Below, piece by piece: positions 11,706-23,861 of a stretch of 64,000 bases of DNA. The notes under the pieces were generated by a model. That model was given only the letters and a program-made list of their open reading frames with translations. It searched no databases and was not told where the DNA came from. The stretch covers positions 13,372,733 to 13,436,732 of the forward strand of contig JAJKFL010000039.1 in NCBI GenBank assembly GCA_021186555.1, read 5' to 3'. Each line of letters starts with the position of its first letter. The stretch's first letter is position 1. The position numbers and the translations under genes were made by a program. Source of the stretch: Reticulitermes speratus. Lineage: Eukaryota; Arthropoda; Insecta; Blattodea; Rhinotermitidae.

Positions 11706-12390
11706 CATCACAAAACCTTCATCTGTGTTGCCCAAGAAATGATGGTACAGATGTAAGGGGCTGAGGCAACTGCTTTTGCAAAATATAAAATAGCAAAACA
11801 GTGGTCAGCCGAAACCTGCACGTAGCTTTCAATCTGACTTATTTGTTTGCTTGTTTATTTTTATTTATTTATTTGCGTATGCCCACGTAACTGTTGTAAG
11901 CATTAAAACAGGCACTCGTCACGTCTCTCCAGATGTTGCCTTCTCCTCTCCTGATTGTTATTTATGAATTCGTCCTTCATACTCTGATTCCTTAATAGTC
12001 GAGGGTGAGGGGACCCAATTAGGGTCCACACAAAGTAGGTCATCACAGCCATCAACTTTATCACTTTCGCTAATAGGAATTCGCAACACAGACAAGGCCG
12101 TCTATGCCGCTATGACCGCAACGTGCGGAAACGGAACTTTACAAATATGAGGTTCTTGGTAAAAACTTAGAATAAACTCCGATTAGTTATTGAAAATAGC
12201 ACATGCGGCAAATTAACATGCTGTGGTCGTGTGTCAAAGACTGTGCGGTGGCCTTCTGAAGAACTGGAACGCCTTACAGTATACTGTATACGCATAGGAC
12301 AGTATTACGAATAAGCCTGAAACCCATCTAATACTGAAACAAGCCGCACAATATCGACAACAGACAGGCTATTTGGATTCATTCATTCAT

Positions 12391-12810
12391 TCATTCTGTA
12401 GTCTGTCTTACGACAGGTCCGTAGCCTCTTCCAAAGGGAGTTCTCCATAGGGTGCGATCTAGTGCTTCCTCTTTCAATTTCCAGTATCTTTTATTTTCCT
12501 TAAGGTCATCCAGTAGCTGCTTACGTCTTCTCCCTCGTCGTCCCGTCATTTCTATCCTTCCTTCTAACTTTCCTTCAATCACGTGTTTCAGAAGGCAGTT
12601 TCTACGCAAGATGTGACCAATCCAGTTAGCCTTTCTTCTTTTTATTGTATGTAGGATGTTTCTCTCCTCATTGACTCTGTGTAATACTTCTTCATTTCTC
12701 ACACGATCGGTCCAACTGATCTTCTCCATTCTTCTCCAGCACCACATTTCAAAACTTTCCAGATACTTCTGATCTACTTTCCGAAGTGTCCACGTTTCAG
12801 CACCATACAA
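12391..12810 (-). pseudogene. LINE C-terminal tail domain
   Basis: This frame has 139 residues beginning YGAETWTLRKVDQKYLESF. It continues RRKANWIGHILRRN, a Trp/Arg-rich RNA-binding-like region, and GRRGRRRKQLLDDLKE. It ends GRGYGPVVRQTTE, directly followed by the GAAT repeat tail. It is the frame-shifted continuation of the reverse transcriptase. Confidence 0.85.
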
Positions 12811-13798
12811 AGCTATGCTTTACTAGTTTCTTCCTTAAATTTAAGTCCAGTTTGCTGGTGAAAAGATTCTTCTTCTTGTTGAATGCTGCTTTTGCCATGG
12901 CAATTCTGGATTTAATTTCACGTGTACACCTTGCATCACTTGTTATGATGCTACCCAAATAATTGAAATATTTCACATTCTCCACTTGTTTTTGATCTAT
13001 CATAATTTTCATTGGGGATGGTTGCCTTGAGATTTTCATTACTTTAGTTTTTCCAACATTCATTTCCATTCCATAGCGTCTTCCAATTTCAGTTAGTCCA
13101 TCAACCATACCTTGTAGCACCTTTTCTTCCCTAGCCAGTAGCACAAGGTCATCTGCATATTTCACAGTGCGAATTACTTGTCCTCCTAGTTTGAAGTCTC
13201 CAAACCCTTCAAGAGCTTCCTTGGTAAGGTACTCGCTGTATAAGTTGAACAGAATCGGTGACAAGGAGCAACCTTGTCTAACTCCTCTTCCAATCTTCAC
13301 AATTCTCGTCTCCCCTTGGTCCAGTCGTATTTTGACCCTCTGCTCCATGTACAATTTGCTGATCAATCTTCTTTCGCGCCAGTCTATCCCAATTCCTTTT
13401 AGGATTTGCATTAATTTGGTCCAGTTGACACGGTCAAATGCCTTCTGCCAGTCTATGAAGCAAGCACACAATTCCTCATCTATGACCAAGGTTCTTTCTG
13501 ATATTATTCTCAGCATCCCAATTGCATCCCTAGTTCCTTTTCCTCTTCTAAATCCAAACTGATCTTCTCCAAGTGCATCTTCAATTTTCCTCTCAATCCT
13601 TCTTCTAAGTATCCTCGCTACTATCTTTGCTGCATGAGCGATGATGCTGATTGTGCGATGGTCGCTGCATTTTGTAGCTTTGGGCTTCTTCTTTAAGGCA
13701 ATCATTGTAACTTCAATAAAATCTCTGGGCCATTCTCCAGTTACATACATGCTGTTGATCAGCTGTGTCATTAGCCTTAGACCACCTTCTCCCAACAA
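12797..13798 (-). pseudogene. LINE reverse transcriptase domain
   Basis: This frame has 333 residues and a full fingers-palm set: QFGFRRGKGTRDAIG, motif A FIDWQKAFDRVNW, motif B GVRQGCSLSPILFNLY, motif C VKYADDLVLLA with both catalytic Asp residues, motif D MNVGKTKVMKI, and then YFNYLGSIIT. It overlaps the endonuclease frame by about 20 bases because of an indel. The C-terminal end is lost by another indel before LYGAETWTL. No catalytic residue appears mutated, but the frame breaks prevent a full product. Confidence 0.9.
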
Positions 13799-15366
13799 TT
13801 TGAGTACATCCCCAGGTACATCATCATCTCCTTGATAGCTTTTTCCACTTCACTTTGCAAAATATAAGGGCCTTTCTCATCTTCATATACTTCATCTTCA
13901 GGTTCGACTTCTAGGTGTTCTGGTCGATTAGCTCGATCGTAGAGCTCTGTGATATACTTCTCCCAAATTTGCAGTACTCGTCTCTGATTTATTATTATAT
14001 TGCCTTGAGAGTCTTCGATGCCAATGTTTTGAATCCCATGGTTTTCTTTCCAACCTATTTCCTTTGCCTTCATGTACATTAAATCATAACGTCCTGTTCT
14101 TTGAAATTCTATGATCTCGTCGCATATGCTCTCCAGATATTCCTTCTTGGCATTGTCCGTGGCTCTTTTCAATTCATTCCTCAGTCTTCTGTAGTTCTTC
14201 CTTCCTTCTTCATTGTTGACATTCTTCCATTTCCTTCGTTCATCCATTTTACTGATCATCTCCTGTGTAATCCATGGCTTTCTTGCTCTCCTCTCGACTT
14301 TTCCCACTAAATCACTCATAGTATCTAACACACATTTCTTGATATCGTTCCACTGCACTTCCACATTCCCACTTTCACATTTGATTGCACCAAGTTTTTC
14401 TTCTAGACTATCGTGTACTTCCTGTCGTTGAGCATATAGCTTCTCCAAATCCCATCTTGGTTTTTTCTTGTGGAACCTCATGATCTTCTTCAATCTGGTG
14501 CAGATCGTTGCAACCAGTAAATTGTGGTCAGAGTCAATATCTGCTCCAGGCAGTGTCTGCACATCCCTCACACTGTTCCTGAATCGCTGTTTCACTAGTA
14601 CATAGTCCAATTGATATCGACACCTATCCCCTGGTGATTTCCACGTGTACAATCTTCTTTTAGGTTTTTTGAACCACGTGTTTGTTACAACAAGTCCATT
14701 TCTTTCACAGACGTCAATAAGCATTTGAGCTCTCTGATTCCTCTTTCCCAATCCATATGGTCCAACAGTGTTGTGATGTGCTTTATCTCCGACCACACTG
14801 TTCCAATCTCCCATTATAATCGTGTTTGTCGCGCCCTTTCCATCCTCTTCAAGAATTTCTTCAATTACATCATACAACTCTTCCACTTCGTCATCTTCAT
14901 AGTCTGATGTTGGCATGTACACTTGCACTATCAAAATACTTACCGGTTCTGCCTGCAATTTAATAGCAATGAGTCTGTCACTATACACACTCTTCTTAAC
15001 AACACTTTTCACTACACTTTTATGCACTGCTATTGCTACGCCTCTTTCAGCACTGTCACCCCCGGAATAATACACTGTATAATCACCACTTTTTATTTCA
15101 CCTTGACCCTTCCACCGCACTTCACTAACACCTAGCACAGACACTGCGTTCTTCTGCATCTCTTTCTTCAAATTTTCGAGTTTTCCTCCTTGATTCAAGG
15201 TCCTTACGTTCCAAGTGCCTATCTTGAAGCTGTTATGTTCATTCTGTGTCTTCTGCTTTTGTCTGTAGTCATTACCGCGTGGTGTCTCCCCTAGAAACAC
15301 TCCCCCCCGGAGATCCGAATGGGGGAGTAATTTACCTCCGGAATGTTTTGTCTCCAGAGGAAGCAT
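13777..15366 (-). pseudogene. LINE endonuclease and linker
   Basis: This frame has 529 residues. Endonuclease motifs run in order: FKIGTWNVRTLNQGG (about residue 47), VLGVSEVRWKGQGE with the catalytic Glu, IIMGDWNSVVG, YQLDYVLVKQRF, and DIDSDHNLLVAT with the catalytic His near residue 285. A basic linker follows, ending KAIKEM. There the frame runs into MMYLGMYSNC instead of DDDVPGDVLKLLGEGG, which is readable one frame over. This shows a small indel near 13,820. The product would nick chromosomal DNA for target-primed reverse transcription. Confidence 0.9.
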
Positions 15367-15573
15367 CTCGCATTTGGCATTTGTCCCTGTTTCTGGAAGA
15401 GACTATCCAGGAAAAGTAATAATGTGGTAGTTTTTCCATTTGCTTTCCACATCGCAGTACAGCAGCCGTTCAGACCACTCTGGTCACGCCTGTTACTACA
15501 CGATCATGAACCATCTCGAGCAAGTCGGCTACTGTCGATATAAACCAGTAGGAAATGACTAAAATCGAATGTG

Positions 15574-15846
15574 GGCCGTGCCATGGCTCAGGCGGTTAGT
15601 TGCCGGCCTCTCACCGCGTAGGCCTGGGTTCGATCCCGGGTCGGTCCATGTGGGATTTGTGGTGGACAAAGTGGCACTGGGACAGGTTTTTCTCCGAGTA
15701 CTTCGGTTTTCCCCTGTCAATTTCATTCCACCGGTGCTTCATTAAAATGGAAGAGCAGAGAAACCCTCATCATCTTCATCACAGGGTTGCACAATAAGCC
15801 TCAAGGCTGCGGTGCGTCCGTAGTTCCTGCTGCGGGGCTTTTCAAT
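15574..15846 (+). mobile_element. tRNA-derived SINE, family A, full length
   Basis: The head has an A box (TGGCTCAGGCGGTTAG) and a B box (GGTTCGATCCC). The body has TTTGTGGTGGACAAAGTGGC and ends with AAGGCTGCGGTGCGTCCGTAG and GCGGGGC. A 21-bp target-site duplication with two mismatches flanks it (15553-15573 and 15847-15867). Internal Pol III promoter boxes imply transcription from its own head and insertion by a LINE. Confidence 0.9.
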
Positions 15847-15869
15847 AAATGAATAAAATCGAACGTGGC

Positions 15870-16715
15870 GCATTTCACGATCTGAAAATCAGGCTCTCAA
15901 GTTTATTCTCACTGCGCATGCCTAATGTAACCAAAATAAAATCAAACCTAATCTGTCGGGTTATATTTATGTTATTACACGTAATTAAATAAACGGGGTT
16001 GATTTAATTCATAGGACTGCCCCCTTATATAATACAATACTTTGTACTGCACATTGTCCAGACCAGCACGACTGACGTTACAATTATCCAAACACAATTA
16101 CGTGTGCCAGTGTTCACGTTTTCACAGTGGTGTAACTGAGGTTTCCGTCCTTCTGGATATGATGCAGCGTCACTGAGTAATCGAGGAACAGATTACTTCA
16201 TCCAATGCGACGTAAAACAGGCTTTGTATCTGGTAAAACGCCATTAAATAATCGACGAATATTTACACATTTCTTAATTTCTTGTAACTGTTAATTAGGT
16301 AATCCAATTAATGTAAGCCAAGTAGCTATACTGTCAGAGGTTCTTGGGGTTTCTTGCTTAGTGCCACAAGGCAAATGCTGAGGCAGTACCGTAAGATAGG
16401 ACACGATCGATTCTCCCACATTCTTTCGAAATAATCATTAGTAATCATCCTGCCATTTATTATCAATATTATGTAGTTGTACCAGCGTCGTTAAGTAACT
16501 CACAAATAAATCCGTCAACCAAGCAATTACGTGTTTCACACTAAAGCATTGTGGACAGCCACACAACTGTATGCCATAGGTCACATGACAATGTTCGCAC
16601 TAGAGTTGTTAGTATTTATTTCCGTTCCCTTCTTTCTACAGTGCCTACTTACACTCTGCGCATTTTTGTCGATTGTCCATTCCTTCGCCAAGACAAGGAT
16701 GTCTCTTCTCAACTA
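15870..16715. other. intergenic, nothing recognised
   Basis: I see no gene. A short fragment around 16420-16470 resembles the tail of other local SINEs (ATCATCCTGCCATTTAT). Confidence 0.35.
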
Positions 16716-16732
16716 TTCTAGGCAGAACAGTA

Positions 16733-16997
16733 AGGTTAAGGTAAAGTTCGCCCTATAACAGGCCATGAAGGTCCAGAGGCTGAGCAGAGGTATAGCTCTC
16801 CTCTTTCTTTAACCTCGATGCTCGGTGAGGGTGGGTGGTTAACGCCACGCCCCGACCGCTTTCGTCCCGGGAAAGAGCCCCGGTACCCACTGTACAAGAG
16901 GTTGGGTGGGTCCCAGGACCGGTCTGAACGGGTGCGGAAAATCTCGCCCCCACCGGAGTTCGAACTCGCTATACCCACTATGATATCCTGGCCGCCA
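16733..16997 (-). mobile_element. tRNA-derived SINE, family C
   Basis: On the minus strand this is the local family with GTGGGGGCGAGATTTTCCGCACC, a body with ACAGTGGGTACCGGGGCT, and the tail GGCCTTCATGGCCTG. It has near-matching flanks GGCAGAACAGTA (16721-16732) and GGTAGAACAGTA (16998-17009), consistent with a target duplication. Open frames at 16736-17105 are shadows of this repeat. Confidence 0.85.
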
Positions 16998-17009
16998 GGT
17001 AGAACAGTA

Positions 17010-17810
17010 GACTGTGTAATAAATTTATATGAACAGAAAGCAATGAACATTCCAGCAGACTATTTTCTGCGAAATTCGTGTCCTTACTTTCCATTTCCGC
17101 GTTAAACGGTTTACCATCGATCGAATAATCTGCACGGGATTTCTCGGGCCTAAAAGATTTTTCCGATAAAGGCCGTTCATTTTTAATTAATCCAGTTTCT
17201 GTTTTCGACGGCGTTCCAGCGAACCAGCCAGTCTTGAACAATACGAACAGCTTCTAGATGCCGCCGCTGAATTTCAAAAAACGTTCGGGTCAAAATAATC
17301 TCGCATCTGACTTTGTTTTCCAGGAAGCAATCCATCGTCCACACACGATTCAGTTCATGTAAAACACTGCACGACCTCGTGTTATCGGCACAACTACGTA
17401 ATTACACAGTGGGTGGGAACCTGACATGCCCACATTACTGATTTCGTGCAACCACAATGTCCCCAAATATGCTATCACGATTTCCTAGAAGGTTTTCTTG
17501 CAACATAAAATTTAGGTTTTGGAGCTGGAGCATCAACCTATAACGACGGGAGTCGACAACCGCTCGACTCACGCGAGGACTTCGGGGGGCAAATGACATT
17601 CTAATGCAGGCATAGGCACTTTTTGGACCGACAGTTACACACACATGGCTGTCGATGACCGCTAGATTTAAGCCGCAGAGCCTCGACTCCCAATTTAGGA
17701 ATCCTCAATGCATGTCTGAAGTAGTCAGTCTTAGATTAACTTTGTGTCGGAACAGGACACAAACGTTGAAGGTAAAAGGCTGAAGATGAAAATATATGTA
17801 CAGACGAATA
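17010..17810. other. intergenic, nothing recognised
   Basis: I see no gene, RNA or repeat with recognisable features. Confidence 0.35.
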
Positions 17811-17811
17811 C

Positions 17812-18003
17812 CGGTTGCGCAGACGTCTTATTTAGTGCAGCGACTAGGCTACTGGCCAGACTACCGGAGAATCGGGGTTCAATTCCCAGGAAGGACAGAC
17901 ATCTTTGTCCACAGTGTCCAGAACCTTTCTGGAGTCAACCAAGTCTCCTATCCTATGCGTACGGGAGGAAGAGGGGGGGGGGGGTGGTGGTGGTGGTGGT
18001 ATG
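17812..18003 (+). mobile_element. SINE-like fragment followed by poly-G/(TGG)n
   Basis: A tRNA-like head with the B box GGGGTTCAATTCCC lies at about 17870-17890, preceded by GCAGCGACTAGGCTACTGG, which resembles the heads of other local SINEs. It runs into a 12-G run (17973-17984) and then (TGG)n to 18000. The Gly/Val-rich frames here are products of the simple repeat. Confidence 0.5.
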
Positions 18004-18004
18004 T

Positions 18005-19850
18005 ATTGTGATGTAGTACTTATTTAAAAACACGGAAACTTTACCTTTATCTTTAAAAGTAAATATTAGGATACTGGAATATTATGTTTACAGATCACGG
18101 AACGCAAAAAACGAAACAAACATGAGAACAAAATAAGAAGAGAAGGATGAAGGAAAAATAACAGGAATAAAATTTAGTAGGAGTTAAGTGTATATATACA
18201 GCACCAATTTCTTACTTCTTTTTCGATAACAAATACTCCATGTGGTGTGTACAGTATTGTTAAATCTATGAAAAAGTCCATGTTAAACGAAGAATTGTCT
18301 GAAAGGAAGGGATTTTGTGATAAATAGGTTTTACCTGTACCGGTATGTGAATGAGAGTGGTAACACGTTAGTTTGGCGGAAATAATGGTATCCTAGCAAC
18401 CATGCAAAAATTACTAACCAATTGCCACGGCGTCGGTGACAACAATGTAATTTGCATCCAGTCAACCTATTTCATCTGTGAGATCACCACATCACCACCA
18501 CCACCACAGTAACCGGCCGTTTGCATCATGCTTATTGTTCCTGTTGCAACAAGAGCATCACAATGGCAACAGATGCTTTCATAATCATTTCGGAACCGCC
18601 ACAATACACAAGCCAAGCGGTGTAATACAAAACTCGATGTCCACTGGATCTCCTAACTAACGTCTTGTTTGTTCGTAGATTATTTAACGACGTTGCCAGT
18701 AACTCAAAATACACGTAGAAACATCACAGCGCTGAAAGACTATATGATGGTACATAATAAACTGAAAAGAATGTGAAGGAAGCGGTCGTGGTTGAATTGT
18801 ACGGTAATGTTCCGGCATTTTTCCTTATGGATTTAGGAAATAACTAAAACAGACGCTGCCTCGGTCGAGATTTGAAACCGGGAACCTCCCCACTGCAGGT
18901 TAGAAAGGTCAGCTTTCTCGGTCTCACAAAGTTCAGACACTTCATACCAGAGTTCACTGGTAATCATTTAGGTCTTTCATTTTTAAAAATGACACGAGTA
19001 TTCGCATGAATAAAGAGGTTCTCCCCGTATACATTAACTTCATGTACTCTTTGTTTTGTTCTCTGTGGTTCTTATGTATTAAACCCTGATTAACGCTGAT
19101 AAAAATTTCGTTTTGCAATGAATGTTTTGTTAAATTGTAACATGGCTTTGATATAACACAAGCTTATTCCTGCCATGATGCTTCCGCCTGAAAAAAAAAA
19201 CCATTCTTATACAAAGCAACGCTAATGTACGAGTATAAGAATCTGCGTTTTGCAAAACTTTTGGTTGAACCCAGTTTTGAAATTGTTTCAGTACTCCGCT
19301 TCTGTGTGCACGTGCACTAGACCCTCCATCCCTCTGCCTGTAATGTCAAAAATAATTTGAAGGGCGTGGATAAAATTCAGTATGTTTCATCACCGAGGTA
19401 GTTTACCCACGCTTTTGAGTTACAAAGGCCCAGTTCGAATGTTGGCCGCAACACAGACTGCCCTGAATGAGATTGTTAGTGCTTCTCCTCAGTCACTCTC
19501 ACTTCAGAAGTAAGTTAGGACAGCAACGGCTTCCTTCTCCGTCCTTTCCAAACCGTTTACTCTCTATCGTTTGCCCATTCCGGGTTAAAGTCTTGTAGAC
19601 AGTGTCGTTAAGTAAGTTAGAAATAAATAAATAAGCATGGCCACGTCTACAAGTTACGAGGCCAACTTATGTTCCTGACTGATCCGTTAGGAATCTCCAC
19701 AAAGTGCTACGTATGTCTCTTCTATGCTTTTCTTTAGATACATTCCGAATCCACACATCCCGTCACATAAGGTGCAAAGGCCTAGTGTGACCTACACTTA
19801 CTGCACACAGCCTCCGCGTATGTCGTCGTGGAGAAATTTGATACGGTTTT
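18005..19850. other. intergenic with short tRNA-like fragments
   Basis: I see no gene. Short SINE-like scraps occur: a minus-strand B-box-like GGTTTCAAATC near 18870 and a plus-strand CAGTTCGAATGTTGG near 19430. A CAC-rich stretch at 18484-18506 gives the poly-His frame, which I reject as coding. Confidence 0.35.
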
Positions 19851-19856
19851 CTTTTG

Positions 19857-20138
19857 TGGTGAAGGGCCCCGCAGCAGATGCTACGGACGCACCGCAGCCT
19901 TAAGGCTTATTGTGCAACCCTGTGATGAAGATGAAGAGAAAGATGATTAGTTTTTCATTTTTCCAAGTAATGGAGCACCGGTGGAATGAAATCGACAGGG
20001 GAAAACCGAAGTACTCGGGGAAAAACCTATCCCCGTGCCACTTTGTCCACCACAAATCCCACATGGACTGACCCGGGATCGAACCCGGGCCTTCGCGGTG
20101 GGAGGCCGGCGACTAACCGCCTGACCCATGGCACGGCC
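19857..20138 (-). mobile_element. tRNA-derived SINE, family A, full length
   Basis: This is a minus-strand copy of the family at 15574-15846. It has the same head (GGTTCGATCCCGGGTCAGTCCATG, minus strand), the CACAAATCC and CCACTTTGTCCACC complement of the body, and the complement of the GCGGTGCGTCC tail. The minus-strand frame 19947-20147 is a shadow of it. Confidence 0.9.
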
Positions 20139-20509
20139 TAACTTCATGTACTTGGTGTTAAGAAACTCAGCATTCGAACACTATTCGTTGTGAACTACTT
20201 TACAGCGACTGGGGCACCATGTGACCAAAAGACTTGCGAGAGATTTCAGCTACAGCTACCCAATTTGTAGACCCTAGCAACAGGCTGAGAGAAAACATCT
20301 GCACAACAACCCATAGGAGCAACGACAGCTCTTTCCAGCATCAGACTCATTCCCAGAAAATTAACTGGTTTTGAACAGACTAACCTATTTCAAACTGATG
20401 ACATAAATCCCCTGGGGCTGGAACCATGAACCGTATACAATACAAGGTGTGGGAGTGTATGTGGGCCTGCGCCATTCACTGATATACACAGATCTTCTCA
20501 AATAATCTC

Positions 20510-21700
20510 GAATGTATTTGTGCAGGAAAATGAAACCCATCCGAAGGTTCACCATCATGTTCACAAGAGCCCACCACTGGACCAAATCTGATCCAGATGA
20601 ACTCAATCTGCTCACACACATATCATATTAATTTAACGTTATCTTCAGCTTTATCTGCATATTTACACTCAGTCGTTTCAAGCGAAACCTTGCTCTCAGA
20701 TTTTCGTACTAAAACTGTGTGTGAACTTTTCACATATCATGTATGCGACGCGGGCTACATGCCTCGTCAATCTCATTCCGCTCAGAACTTGTTCTCAGTC
20801 ACCCTCAATTTGTGCCCTTCCCTTATTGCGACAGATCGAATATTACATTCGCAGACAACAACAGACAGAATTATAGACACGCTTTGTATAACTAACCAAA
20901 CAACTAACGAATCAACTAAACGAAGCTAAACCAACTCCGTGCGCCAGTCTTCTTCAGATGACAACATACGCTCAAGTATCTCTCGCCTTTCATGGACCCT
21001 GATGTTTCAGTACCATGTATATAAAAGGCTGCATCTGGTCGTTGTCCTGAGCCAGATGAATCCAGTCCTTTATTCTCCCACCCTACCGCTTCAAAATAAA
21101 TTTTATTCTTATCCTGCCATCTAGCATAGATTTCCCAATGGCCTCTCTTTTTTAGATTTTCCAATCAATCCTGGTAAGCATTTCTCATATCCCATGCCTG
21201 CTAAATCCTCTTCCCATCCCATCCTCTTTGAATTGCTTATCCAAGGAATGTTGAGTGGAGAGTTTTTATAGTTTTTTATAAACCAAATCTAATATTTAGA
21301 TCTACGTTCATAGATACGAGGTGACAGACAAAGGATTCTATCTGAGTGTTACCAGTTACTCTCTGAATATAATCTGCTCTTAATGTTTTCGTGACTAATT
21401 AATTGTGTGTGTGTGTGTGTGTGTGTGAGTGTCGTTCCCAAATATATGAACATAGACATATCTTTACACAACAATATCCAGCGTTTTTTTTAACAAGATA
21501 CTGACATAAGCTTGGTTATTACTCCTAGAAAAATTCCCTTACTGGTATCTAATGGCTTCCATGTCTTTCTGTATGGCAGGGCATACTCATGCTTTCGTCC
21601 AAGAATTACCATATGTAATCAGCACACAGAGGGGGCTGATGTGTTATATTCAATTCCAGCCCCTCCCGGTTTTCTTCGACTTTCTTAATGTCGTGTTCTA
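20510..21700 (-). mobile_element. RTE-type LINE 3' fragments (two pieces)
   Basis: The minus-strand frame 20916-21164 includes GHWEIYARWQDKNKIYFEA, a decayed form of the Arg-rich tail of RTE-like elements. The nearby 21423-21445 text GAGTGTCGTTCCCAAATATATGAAC matches positions 4345-4365 of the LINE at 3.7-6.2 kb. Another small piece with CCATCCGAAGGTTCACCATCATGTTCACAAGAGCCC lies at about 20535-20570. These are old, separate fragments. Confidence 0.65.
21404..21427. repeat. (GT)12 microsatellite
   Basis: Twelve consecutive GT dinucleotides inside an old LINE fragment. Confidence 0.95.
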
Positions 21701-21704
21701 TAGC

Positions 21705-22570
21705 AAAGTGTAACAGCAGTTGTGATAAAACATACCTTTATTGCAGACTAGTCTGAACAGAAGAAATGCATTAAACACGTGTGATCTATATGGACTTCAG
21801 TACAGTTTGCATTTAAACACATTTTATTCCTATTTATCCCAACCACTTTCACGGATATATATAAAAAAAACCGAGAATACGGTGCACTACTTCCCCCGCT
21901 ATAAACATTCAAGTATAAAGACGTACAAGAAGTGCATATAATCCCACGGAGGACAGCCCTTATGCGTTTCTTGCATCGACGACATACAGCTTGCCCTGAT
22001 TATAAATAAATAAATAAATAGTATTCTTTTAACTTAGCAAATAGTAGGAACGTCAAGGCTGAAGGTCTATCGGTTTCTTTCTTTGCATATTTCATCTCCG
22101 CAACTATGAACGGGCTTAAAAAATTAAATCTGGTAAGGTATTGGGAATCTACAACAAATGCTATCACGTAAATTCAATTTTAATTCGAACCGGTTCAATA
22201 CTTCATGGCAACAGGAGTCAATTTTACAAAAAATGTGTCATCGTACAATACACAGTTCGAGCCTGACACGTGAAATACAACTCTCAATAACTGCAGATTT
22301 TATTTCAATCTTTCGATATGGTGAATGTTCTGTTTACTAGGGTTAAAGGACACAATTTCTGATGTCGAGTGACATCTGTCATATCATTTGATATTATATA
22401 TGCAAGAAATGAATATCAAGACCAGCGAATTTACAGAACCGTTGATAACGAATTTTTGCTCAGTGTCCTCTACACGCAATACGTATAAAGTGAATTTGAA
22501 GGACGAAGTGCTAAAGAGAGGGAGCCAGAGAGGGGAAGGGAGAGGGATCAATTAGCCCGTTTGTGCTAGG
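21705..22570. other. intergenic, nothing recognised
   Basis: I see no gene. A (AAAT)n-like stretch is at 22004-22020. Confidence 0.35.
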
Positions 22571-22574
22571 ATAA

Positions 22575-22818
22575 GTACGGTGTGTTAAGTGCGTTATTTA
22601 ACGACGCCGTCAATTGGTAAGATTATATAGTGTCGGTGATAAATGAATGAGAATGAAACATTGATGGAATGATACTGACCGAAAACCCGAATTGCCCGGA
22701 GAAAAACCAGCCCCAGTGCCATTCTGTCCACCACATATCCCTCATGGACTGGCCTAGAACTGAACCCGGGCCTCTGCGGGGATAGGCCGGCAACTGACCG
22801 CATCAGCCATGGCCGGAC
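22575..22818 (-). mobile_element. tRNA-derived SINE, family A head with alternative tail
   Basis: The head and body match family A on the minus strand (complements of GGCCATGGCTGATGCGG, a B-box region, and GGTGGACAGAATGGCACTGG). The tail differs: instead of the GCGGTGCGTCC end it has a TTATTTAACGACGCC / ATATAGTGTCGG module (22590-22640). The same tail occurs near 63,650. Confidence 0.75.
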
Positions 22819-23295
22819 ACCAGGATATGTTGAATTTAAACAATGTGGCAAAAGTTTATCAACCCACGGTGCAAACCTAGTGCATTTTAGTCGGGCTGTG
22901 GGGTATTTCCAACACCAGGTATAAGTACAGGCCGAAACATTCGGTATTATGCCACTGTTCGCCTGAAAGAAACAAGAATGCAACACACATGTGGCCGTCA
23001 GCAGGGGCAGACGGATGTCTTCCTTCCATGTTAAACGCCTGGGACAGGTGCTATCAGTGAAACAACCAAACAAGAGGACCTGACGGACGCCATAATGAAA
23101 GTGTGCGAAGTACGAGAAAACGAAATTCGGTGTTACAGCACAGTACTTCGCCTTCTTAGAAAATTCGATCGAATGTACGAGTATCTGGTAGGGTGACGTC
23201 TTCTACTGGTTTATAATTTATTTAACGACACTCTCAATAGCCCACACTACAGCTCTGAATGGGGTTAATTATAAAATAACGAAGTGGAAAACGTA

Positions 23296-23570
23296 GCCGG
23301 GATAGCTCAGTTGGTATAGCGTCTAGGCTGAGGCCGGAGGGCCGCGAAACTGCGGCTAAGAGTCCCGGAAAGGGCACAAGTTTTTTATCTTACCAGGGGC
23401 CCACCCTGACTCGTATTCCACTGATACACGGAAATCTTTCCCTGGGGTAAGCGGCTGAGGCGTGAAACTGACAACTCACCTCCCTTTAGTGCTGAGGTTA
23501 AAATGTGTGGAATTATACCTCCAGTTCCCCATACGCCTTCAATAGGCTCACACAAACACGTTCACCTTTA
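23296..23570 (+). mobile_element. tRNA-derived SINE, diverged family C
   Basis: The head AGCCGGGATAGCTCAGTTGG is a good A-box region. The body keeps GGGCCCACCCTGACT and CTGGGGTAAGCGGCTGAGGCG, and the end keeps TTCACCTTTACCTT, all diverged forms of family C. The B box is weak. Confidence 0.7.
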
Positions 23571-23861
23571 CCTTATAAGGGATTGGAAAGGATGTAGAAA
23601 AAGCAGCGGTGGCCTAATTTGCAGTACTAGCTCGGCATTTGCCTGGAGGTCTGGAGAAAATATACGGAAACCTCAGCCAAGACAGCCGACCTCCGGGCCT
23701 AGATGTGAAAACCGGGACCTGTCGAAAACGAAATCAAAGCGGTGACCAACCTCTCGCCCTTGACTTTCGGTCAAGCAGGCCTAACGTCTTCGGAGAACCA
23801 GATGTGGATTTCGATAAAAAAAAATTTTAAATATGCACTGAACTGGCCATGGTTCGGGGGG

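Larger units (their letters stand above)
12370..15420 (-). mobile_element. Nearly complete APE-type non-LTR retrotransposon
   Basis: On the minus strand the element reads endonuclease, linker, reverse transcriptase and C-terminal tail, ending in a (GAAT)n microsatellite at 12375-12396 as many RTE-like elements do. Catalytic motifs are present in both domains. I see two frame breaks, near 13,820 and 12,805. I find no separate ORF1. It resembles RTE-type elements, but I cannot fix the clade. It is younger and better preserved than the LINE at 3.7-6.2 kb. Confidence 0.9.

Noticed and set aside
13167-13562. 131-residue plus-strand frame
   Set aside because: It is the antisense shadow of the LINE reverse transcriptase.
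16736-17105. Overlapping frames on both strands that look like proteins of about 100 residues
   Set aside because: They are translations of a tRNA-derived SINE that also occurs at 28.5, 35.0, 49.5, 56.3 and 62.4 kb.
18478-18660. Frame with a poly-His run
   Set aside because: It comes from a CAC repeat; there is no domain and no support for transcription.
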